DNA of 64,000 nucleotides, taken from NCBI GenBank assembly GCA_032164245.1, contig JAVMKO010000003.1, forward strand, positions 29,635,390 through 29,699,389, written 5' to 3'. Below are positions 55,560 through 64,000 of this stretch, piece after piece. The stretch's first letter is position 1; every line of letters starts with the position of its first letter. This DNA is from Sternotherus odoratus. Taxonomy: Eukaryota > Chordata > Testudines > Kinosternidae. The notes under the pieces are model-generated. The model saw only the letters and a list, made by a program, of their open reading frames with translations. It had not been told where the DNA came from and searched no databases. The translations under genes and the position numbers were made by a program.

Positions 55560-56460
55560 CAGGGTCTGCTTACCCCACACTAGCCCAGAAAGGGTTATGC
55601 CCATATTATTGACAGCGGAAATCTTGCTTTCCTGGTGGGACTAGGCATGCTACGAATGCTCTAGCAATATAAAGGGAGGAAGCCAAGCTCATTCTGGACT
55701 GCAGGCTGCAGGGGAAGAAGTTATCTGGGAAGTGCCTGCAGAGGGCCAGTCACAATCCCTGACTATGCTGGGAATCAGAGCCTCCCTGGGCCTACTTGAA
55801 CCCTGGCAACTGGAGGAGCCACAGGAGGTGACCGGCACAACTGACCCTGGAGAATCCAAAGCCTCATGGGAGACCCCAATGAATATACTTGTAGGAAGTG
55901 ACCCAGGAAGTGTGATGGAGTGGCATCTGCCACCTGACAAACCTCAGTGTGTTTTAGTAGGACCTTCTGCTAAGTCAGTAGCAAATTGCTCCATCACTGT
56001 TAAGACATTGGATCAAGGCCTGGTGAAGTTGGATGGGCCTGGGATGCCCTACTGGGGCTGTCACACCCCTTGGTGGGCACCCCATTCCTTTATTGAACTC
56101 TGGTGGGCACCCCATTCCTTTATTGAACTCTGGCTGAGTTCATGCTGCCCTGCACCCAAGGGTGTCTCCATTGAATGCTGGCTGCTAGGCTATACTGTCC
56201 TGACCCTAGGGGTCCTCACCTGTGTTTTGGACTTCAGACCTTGACCTGGTCATCTAGAAAGCCTGGGAGAGGACTCATAGGTGGTACTCTTCTGCCCTCA
56301 ACCCACTGTTTGTGTATAGGCCTCCCCCCAATCACACAAAGTGTTCTGTTACTTTGATTCAGTTGGTCAATAGTGCCATGAAGAATCATGGGGATTTGGC
56401 TTAACTTGGTCAACAGATCCCAGTGATTCCCTCCTTGCTCTAGGAGTGACACAGATAATA
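55560..56460 (+). mobile_element. probable LTR-type repeat
   Basis: A TATA-like AATATAAAGGGAGG near 55667 precedes a GC-richer transcribed-like region, with phrases that I recall from a common turtle LTR. The end is near GAGTGACACA (56443-56452). A 30-bp exact tandem duplication is inside, at 56071-56100 and 56101-56130. No target duplication was found. The 170-codon frame at 55732-56244 has no recognisable domain. Confidence 0.45.
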
Positions 56461-56999
56461 ATTTACTGATGACTTATACCAACTAATTGGGGCCAGGAAT
56501 TTGTGGCCTTCAGTCATCTTCGATCATGACTGGAGGGAATGGTTTGGCCCAATGTGATAAAAACTAATATTAGATTTTATATATCTTCTGTATCATAATG
56601 AAAGTGAATTATGGTAGGATATACAAGAAAGGGCCATGTAGAAAGATACAACGTATGACTGCATGTTAGATAAAAGGCTCAGCTGTGGCCAGCCCTGTGA
56701 GCAATTGGGGAAGCAAGCTGAAAGGTCTTTCCTTTCTTGCCCATGTGCTGAAGGCAGCAAAGCATTAATCCTTATGTTTTCCTACCATGCTTTGGCCTTC
56801 AACAATGGTTTTGCATTAAGGGGAGCACAGGTTGCACCCTGTATTTGTGAAGGCATTACACCCACCTACACAGTACCAGTTACAGAAGTGGACTGACATA
56901 CTGCCGTCTACCATGGGCTTTAGCAGTAAGCTGCAGGTGGATCTGAAGTTTGTTCTATGCATATATTGCATGGACACATTCTATTACCCCTATATCATG
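56461..56999. other. unassigned
   Basis: No recognised gene. Confidence 0.4.
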
Positions 57000-57200
57000 T
57001 GACAGAGTCTCCCTGTTCCTCAGTCCCCCATCGATCAAATGGGGACTAATAATACTTCCTTTCTTCTACCCCTTGTCTCTTTAGATAATAAGCTCTTCAA
57101 GGCAAGGCAAGTCTTTTACTTGGTATTGTAGTGACTACCATAATTGGATAACTTGATCTCCTTTGGGATCTCTAAACACTACAAGAAATAAAGAAGAAGG
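57000..57200 (+). mobile_element. CORE-SINE remnant
   Basis: CTGTTCCTCAGTCCCCCATC, CAAATGGGGACTAATAATAC and TAGATAATAAGCTCTTCAAGG follow one another as in MIR-like SINEs. The head is missing. Confidence 0.65.
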
Positions 57201-60014
57201 TGACAGGAACTCTATAGAAAGGTCAAAAATCTCTACACACTGAGCTGGGTTCATATATTAGGATGAGGTGGGCCACTTAATTAGCTCTTGTGATTTGAGG
57301 AGTATGATCATTGGTGGACCTTTGTTTCCTTCCCATAATCTATGTTTCAATTATTCACACAAACCAGAAACTGTACATAATCAATATACAGCTGTTCTTA
57401 AAATCTACTACAGTATATATTGATGGGTTTGTGGATTTTAAGTGGCTGAGAAGGATATAAATTGGGATGATGGAGAGAAGTAAATTATAGCCAATAAACT
57501 TAATACATTGATACTTACAGTATAAAAATCAAGCAACATTGAGATTTTACAAGCAAGACAGTTCAATATACCATAGCTTGATTTTCTTAAGTAACTTTTG
57601 TTCTAGCATATCTATAGCTCTATTTCACAAGTAACAGAAAAAGTATATTTCTTTTCAGGCAGTTATAGCCACATAGTGAGATACAAATTGATTTTTTTCT
57701 TTGTGTGGGATGGTTTCAACTCTTCAAAACATGGCCAGACTGTAGCAGGCATTCTCAAAAGGCATTAAAGAGAAATGTTTAATCAAGTAAGTCCTATAAA
57801 TACTATTATAAATTGCATTTAAAAATAGACCTCTGTGACTGGTTTGTTAGGATTTCCCTAGCATAAAATCATGGCTTTGGGGTGAGAATGATCCTGAACA
57901 ATAAACCTTTAATCTAAAATGTAACTTAGTTCACCATGAACTAATTCAAATGACAAAAGGCTTACTTTATGAATACTGTATTTTATAGCACTGAAAACAT
58001 TTCTCTCTGAATTAACTCTGATCTTTGTTTTATATTTCATATTAACTAATTCAGTGGGAGATGAAGAATCTTAAATTAAAGGGGAAAGATCAAACTGATA
58101 ACATTTCTATACCTTGTAATCCATTTCTACCTTGACATAAAAAACATTGATCAAATCTTGAATTCTAGTTTAGCTTCCAGCACTCTACTCTGAGTATGTC
58201 TTTCACTATCTGTTAGGAATTTATACCGTGATCTTACCTTGAAATCTATGGGATACTCACATGCCTGAAGTTAAGCATGTGCTTAAATGTTCACACAATT
58301 AGAGAAGTTTTCTCTATCGATGCATAAAGGATTTGCCCAAATATATCTTATTAATAGCAATTGTACAGGTTAATGTGTTACTCTCCTGTGTATTAATGAA
58401 AGAAGATACTCCCTTTTAGATGATTGATAATAATGTAAATAAAAGCCTACAACAAAATAATTATGCTGTATTGCTAATGTGATATAAAGTTCTTTTTGTT
58501 TTATTTTTCAGAATACACAGTGTATTAAGTAATGATCAGGTCATTTTAATGCATGAACCACCCAAATTAAAGTGACACTAAAACTAATTTAGTTGTTTAA
58601 TTTGTCCAAACTTATCAAGGTTTTGGCTAACATCTTGTGTGTATTAGGTTACCATCTGCATTGGCAGTACAGTGATGAGCCCTCTATAAATGCTTAGAAA
58701 GGCCTTAAATGGGAACTATATTATGCCTTGAACAGGGACATACTTGTTGATATAATATACAAATGTTTTCCATCTCTAAGTTCCATTAGACAGATGATTC
58801 TGGTTGGGAAGTCGTCTAATGAGATTTCCCAACCCTGTGCTCCCACTGATGAGCAATTCTGCACACAGGTAGTCATACTGAAGTTGCTTCTCATATGAGG
58901 CACTGCTCATCAGTGGAAGTAAGGGGTTCAGTATCAGTATAATAGATCTAGATGGGGTTGGATGGTTCTTCTCCACATGTACGCTGCTTGGTCTCTGTGG
59001 TTACTTAGGACCAAGAGGTTTCTGTTCAGGGAGAAAAACAATGTATGAAGTCCCAGGGGAAGAGTAGGGGAAAATAATGGGATGTGGTGCTTTCGAGAAG
59101 TAAAAAAAAATTTCAACAATGAACTTTGACATTGAAGTTCCATCAGAAGAAAAATGATTTGTGCCCCTCCTCACGCACACAAACTACAAACGATGAAAGT
59201 GAAGTCTACTGCAAGTGGGCAATATTTCACATAGCTAGTAGAGACACTGCCTTGATTCACTTCTGATTCATCAGTCACCTTGAAATGCAGTCATCTCTTT
59301 GAAATGGTAACTTCATATTGACTTGAACTGGTTCTATGAAATTATTAGATTCCCCCCTTCATTATCTCACTGATATTTGACAGTAAAGAAATGGGCCCAG
59401 AATCCTGAAAACTGAGGAAAATACAAAGGCTTGATCTAATATTTACTGTATGGTATAAGAATTAACTGCCTCATACTTGTTCTGCTGCCAAGTGGATTAT
59501 AGATGACACAATAGAATTTCAGCCCAAATAAAACATTTCTATCACACCATCAAGCCATCTGGATATGATTTACAAATCACACTTAGCATTTCAATGTGCC
59601 TGATGTCTTTGAACAGTATGTATAACACACATTGCTGAAACTAGTATTTATTGATCCTGGCAAATTGACATCACCCTGCGATAGACTATTTATATGAATG
59701 AATCTCATTGGTAGCTCTTAGCTGAGTTTTGAATATAGAGAGTATCCTAATGTTGCCACATCCTTTTCCAAGTAGCTCTGAGGATCCTAGAAAATGTTAT
59801 ATATATTTATTTTTTGAAATGTGTTGATTTTAGTGGGCTTGCAAACCCTTTTAGCTGAATTGGATCACTAAAGTTATAATATAGCCACTTTGAGTATGTG
59901 CATTGTTTCTTTAAAACCATGATAGGAAGCCAGGCAGTTGGGAATGGTTATAGACTGAAGTTCTCTAGTGAAGCAAAGAGACTGAAGGGATGACATTCTT
60001 TTCCTTATTTTAAT
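57201..60014. other. unassigned AT-rich intergenic DNA
   Basis: No recognised gene or element over 2.8 kb. A short imperfect inverted repeat lies around 58840-58915 (CCACTGATGAGCA and TGCTCATCAGTGG). Confidence 0.45.
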
Positions 60015-60016
60015 TA

Positions 60017-60292
60017 CCGTATTTTTCGGCGTATAAGACGCCTTTTTAACCCCCAAAAATACTTTCAATATTAGGGGGGGCATCTTATACGCCGAATATC
60101 GGCCGGACCAAAAAAAAAAAAAAAAAAAAAAAAGCGCCGCTTTTTTCGCGCCGCTCTCCCAGCAGCCCGCCCGCGCGGCGGGGACGGGAGAGCGGCGCGA
60201 AAAAAGCGGCGCTTTTTTTTTTTTTTTTTTTTTTGTCCGAAAACGCGGGGGCGTCTTATACGCCGGAGCGTCCTATGGAACGAAAAATACGG
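60017..60292. mobile_element. 276-bp MITE with CCGTATTTTTCG ends
   Basis: The ends CCGTATTTTTCG and CGAAAAATACGG are flanked by TA on both sides (60015-60016 and 60293-60294). GGCGTATAAGACGCC-type repeats lie inside both ends. The middle is A23, a GC-rich hairpin, then T20. The plan resembles a Tc1/mariner-like MITE. The terminal sequence differs from the element at 42955-43630, yet the two share a core. Confidence 0.9.
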
Positions 60293-61784
60293 TAAGTTCC
60301 TTGTTCTGTGTTAGAAGAAAGTGACTCTTCCCCTTTGTCACATAGCAATCCATACCTCAGTCAATTAATGGATTTAGGGAATAGTTTACAAGGCTATCAA
60401 TAAGCCACCCAAATTGAAATAAGAGCATCCACATAGCGGGAAGAGGGAGATGCACCTGTTTAATTAAATCATTAAAAAAACTAAGCTAAGATGAACTAGT
60501 GCAACTTTTTCATGCAGACAAGGCCAAACAAATTAAAATCTTTGAGGCTTCCATGGCTCTCCCTGTCAATACTGTTCTCTAACTTGTCAAAACATTAATG
60601 GGTGCGAGATTGGAACGTAAATAGATATCAAATGGACTAACTGTCGCTAGTGACTTTAGTGTGTCAGTCTTAAATTAAAATGCAGGAGTTCAGTACATGA
60701 GATACACCAGAGTGGTGTATTTCTCATGGCAGTTGCTAATATGGTTGCCTCAGAAGCAAAAAGAAAAACAAATGTCAGTTATCTGACACATTCTTACTTT
60801 GGGGCATTTTGCCTTTTGCTCTCTTTCTCCTCAGTTTCCTCACTGTACTTAGCCAACAGTTTGGTAAAGTTTACTTTGGCAAAGGCAACAGTAAAATAGA
60901 AAGTTAAACTTTCAAAATGAGAGCACATCCACTCTGCATTTTCTCCAGTTGGAAAACAGACTCTACCCCTTTTCCAAAAATTTTGTGACATGCACTTTTT
61001 CATCATTACTGAAGACGGTTCCTAAAGACACACAACATCAAGACTCATGCGACTGTAACTAAAAAATGTAGATGAAGGATAGATTTGCATTACTTTGCTA
61101 ATTTTAAAGAACATATATGGTCAAAATGGGAATATACTTGCTTTGATTATAAATCTTCTCTAATTTAAACCTGGAAGCCAAAATTCTGCTTTCATTCCCA
61201 TAAATTCAGTGAAAGAAATACAGATTTAGGCCATATAAATGAGAGCAGAATGTAGCTGTAAGGGCCAAAGAGTGGTCCCATTGAAGTCAGTGAGAGTATT
61301 GTCATGGATTCTAGTAAGACTAACATTTAGCCTGAAAGGATATTGGGTTTTAAGGAGCCACAGTTGCATTCCAGGAGGGGATTCAGGGGAACATCAATTC
61401 ACAGGGATCCTGTTTGCAGAGGTTACAGGCAGCAAAATGCTTTCTAGATCAATGAAGGAACATGTATAGGAATTGCCAATACTATTTTTAACATGGTGTG
61501 GCGTGTATATTACTCCCTAGCACTGGTCCTGCAAAGCCAGGAAATGTGGTAGATAGTGGGAAGAGCAGGGTCATGGACTTGCTCTACCACACAACCTAAC
61601 CCCCCTTGGGGGCTTCAGCAAAGTTGGGAGCACACAGCACTATGATTCCAATGTTCCTTGTGCTTCAGGAGTCATGAAGCTTTTATACCATTAGGCAAGG
61701 AGGTTAGAGGTCCAAAACCTGGCCCTAAAATTATTTCTCTGAAAGTGATACAGTTAAGTACTAAGGAAAGAACGGGGTGTTTTT
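60293..61784. other. unassigned
   Basis: No recognised gene. Confidence 0.4.
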
Positions 61785-61870
61785 AGATGAAACGAGGAAG
61801 ACTTTGTAGCACCTTAGAGACTAACCAGTTTATTTCAGCATAAGCTTTCTTGGGCTATACCTCACTTTTT
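61785..61870 (-). mobile_element. Penelope-like 3'-end fragment, minus strand
   Basis: GTAGCACCTTAGAGACTAACC, then AGTTTATTTCAGCATAAGC and TTTCTTGGGCTATACC, is the complement of the Penelope tail found at 39590-39660 and 28790-28855. Only about 80 bp are present. Confidence 0.8.
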
Positions 61871-61899
61871 AGTTTATCAATGCGTCATCTTTATTCTTG

Positions 61900-62420
61900 C
61901 AATGTTCATTTGAATACATATTGAACACCCTTGCCCTGTCCCCTGTTCCACCTCTTCCACAAGACCCTGACTCTATCCTGCCCCTTCTGAGGCCCCATCC
62001 CTCTGTTTCTAGTTCTCCATGACCCTTCCCCATTTGTTCATTTTCATCAGGCTAGGGCAGGGGTTGGGGTGCAGGAGGGGGCTCCTGGAAGCAGCCAGCA
62101 TGTCCCCCGGCAGAGGTGCAGCCAGGAGTCTCTGTGTGTTGCCCCCACCTACATGTGCTTTAACAAGCGTTCTCATTGGCTGCAGTTCCCAATCACTGGG
62201 AATTTGGCGCTCAGGGCGGGGGCAGTGCGCAGAGACCTGTGGCCACTTCTCTGTCTTAGAACCGGAGGGACATGCCAGCCACTTCTGGGAGCCACACGGT
62301 GACAGGCATGGAGCCTGCCAGCCCTGCTGCACTGACAGCACCAGCCAGGACCAGAGCCACCACAGTCCTTTTTTGAGGAGGTGTTCTGGTTGAAAACCTG
62401 GCATCGCTAGCCCAAACTAC
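61900..62420. other. GC-rich segment, possibly the interior of a hAT element
   Basis: Purine/pyrimidine-rich C-tracts, then CATTGGCTGCAGTTCCC and a CpG-bearing GGGCGGGGGCAG stretch, remind me of interiors of turtle hAT elements. No ends are visible. Reading frames overlap on all strands (up to 131 codons) and none shows a domain. Confidence 0.3.
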
Positions 62421-63726
62421 AGCAGCAGCCCTTCTCTGCATCAGAGAAACAAGGCAGCACCTAGCTGATCTGCATGGGCATCTGTGAGGAGAACACAGGA
62501 GGAGATCAGGAACTCAACTTTCTTGCCGGCAGCATCCAGGCAGGCAGTCATCAATAGAGACACATAATTTGACCAAGACTTCCAGCTCAGGCAGCAGCTC
62601 CACCTGTGCCAGCTTGTCCTTCATTTCCTCACTTAGGGCATGTCAGAAATGACTGTGCTGCACGGCCTTGTTCCCTTTGGTGTCTGTTGCCGTGATTGTG
62701 GGTGATTCAAATCAAACAATTGCCATTGCTTGGATGAACTCTGAACGACCCCAGCAGGGGGCTAGAAGACACTAGGAGGGGAGATGCTCAGGTTAGGGCC
62801 TCCCCAGTTACCAGCCTAATAACAAGTCCTAGTCATGTCTAGTTAGTGGAGAATGACTGGAGCTGAAGAATGAACAGGAGCTGGCAGGGTTTCATGAAAC
62901 CACAGAACTGGTAACTGTCCCCATCAAACTTATCTGGCATTGGAATCTCTGGTTCCCTAGAAGCTGGGGTGGCAGATGCAGGCAGGAAAGCTTGTTACTC
63001 TGCAATATCCTGAGACCTTATTGAAAGATTTGACATTAACCTTATCCTGATTGCCAGTGTGTATTAGCCAAACATTAGGCACGTCTAATCCCATCTGTTT
63101 TCCTACTAACTTGATTATTAAAGAAACTCATCCCCAGTGGATTCTCTGTCAGGCTGACCTAGCAATGTAAATCGCGCTTTGAAGTCAGCAGAAACTTTTA
63201 CTCTTTGCACCAGAAGTATTTCAGGGATCCCTGTATTGCATTATATATGCATTTCCTCCAGTGCCCAAGTCATTTTCTCAAGGAAATACTTGCCACAATG
63301 TAATTCAGACTGGTAATCTAAAAATTTGGACTCTTAAGGGAAAGACAGCCAGGTCTTCGATTGGTATAAATTGTATAATCCCATTGAAGACAATGGAGTT
63401 ATGCCAATTGATGTCAGATGAGGATCTGGGCCATAGAATGTGTCACACAAAAGAGAAAACATTCTTATTTGGAAAATAAACATTTTTGTGCAAAGAAAAG
63501 ACTTTCACAGGGAATGATGAATGCAAGGCACAGATGGTATATTTGGTATATCTATTTCTTTTGTGTAATTAGTAGCTCTCTAGTGGGGAAATGAGAAAGC
63601 TGTAAATGTGGTTATGTTATTGAATGAGCACTCCAAAGCCACAAGGGATGTTCAACCTGTACAAAACTGATTCCCAGAACGAATATGACAAGTCAAATAA
63701 TTTTTGACAAAATAGTTCATCTATTT
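62421..63726. other. unassigned
   Basis: No recognised gene or element. Confidence 0.4.
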
Positions 63727-63979
63727 TGGGCAAACGTTTTGGCCCAAGGGCCACATCTGGGTGGAGAAATTGTATGTAGGCTCGGGGCAGGGAGTTGGGG
63801 TGTGGGAGGGAGTACGAGGTGTGGGAGGAGGGTGTGGTATGCAGGAAGGGGACATGGTGCTGGCCACTTCCAAGAGTGGCACAGGGCCCACAGCGCCACC
63901 GGGGTGGGCAATCCTGCGGACCAAATCAAAAGGCCAGAGAGGCCAGATCTGGCCCATGAGTTGTAGTTTGCCCCCCTGA
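63727..63979 (+). mobile_element. short hAT-type MITE
   Basis: GGGCAAACGTTTTGGCCCAAGGGCCACATC at the left mirrors AGATCTGGCCCATGAG..GTAGTTTGCCCCCCTG at the right. The last base C of a CAGGGG-type end is lost on the left. The middle is G-rich. No coding capacity. The 8-bp flanks are not a clean match. Confidence 0.75.
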
Positions 63980-64000
63980 TCTTTAGACTCTATTCCACTA

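Noticed and set aside
55732..56244. 170-codon plus-strand frame
   Set aside because: It lies within a probable LTR, contains an exact 30-bp tandem duplication, and has no similarity that I can recognise.
62009..62404. 131-codon minus-strand and 124-codon plus-strand frames over the same DNA
   Set aside because: Mutually overlapping frames in a GC-rich segment that resembles a transposon interior. Neither shows a domain.

Overview
The window looks like non-coding nuclear DNA from a turtle (Testudines, probably a cryptodire). I infer this from the repeat community rather than from any gene. It has CR1 LINEs with the turtle-type 3' end, Penelope-like elements with a GIY-YIG endonuclease, MIR-like CORE-SINEs, several solo endogenous-retrovirus LTRs, hAT, Tigger/pogo-like and multi-hairpin DNA transposons, and GC-rich minisatellites. 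I see no intact host protein-coding gene, no tRNA or rRNA gene, no CRISPR array and no operon structure. Almost every open reading frame is either a chance frame or a piece of transposon protein.

Layout. 1-5.8 kb: a probable LTR, a CR1 copy on the minus strand, and a long LTR-like repeat split by a younger solo LTR with a clean 5-bp target duplication. 5.8-20 kb: mostly unassigned AT-rich DNA with CORE-SINEs (one split by a small MITE), a locally duplicated block, and two well-bounded solo LTRs. 20-26 kb: a strong hairpin, then a 2.46-kb hAT-type element bounded by matching inverted repeats and an imperfect 8-bp target duplication, then two multi-hairpin MITEs in opposite orientation. 27-33.4 kb: a solo LTR, a Penelope copy with an inverted 5' end, and a second hAT element (exact 8-bp target duplication) filled with three successive minisatellites. 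34-46 kb: CR1 and SINE remnants, a longer Penelope copy carrying both an LTR-like insertion and a MITE, a 676-bp palindromic MITE, and a second copy of the long LTR-like repeat. 47-51 kb: a CR1 copy (minus strand) broken by at least three later insertions, plus a sister solo LTR in the opposite orientation. 52.7-54.8 kb: an unclassified element whose minisatellite switches strand twice. 55-64 kb: LTR, SINE, Penelope and hAT remnants and a 276-bp MITE.

The most notable object is in the 22.3-24.8 kb hAT-type element. It carries a CpG-rich promoter-like segment followed by what reads as the first coding exon of a G-protein-coupled receptor kinase of the GRK4/5/6 type (start codon, 19 recognisable residues, splice donor in the expected phase). 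The simplest reading is capture of a host gene's promoter, first exon and part of intron 1 by a non-autonomous DNA transposon. A second unusual signal is an identical 33-bp GC-rich core, flanked by A and T runs, inside two MITEs (43.3 kb and 60.1 kb) with different ends.

All family assignments come from recognising sequence by eye. No database search was possible, so element boundaries without a stated target duplication are approximate.
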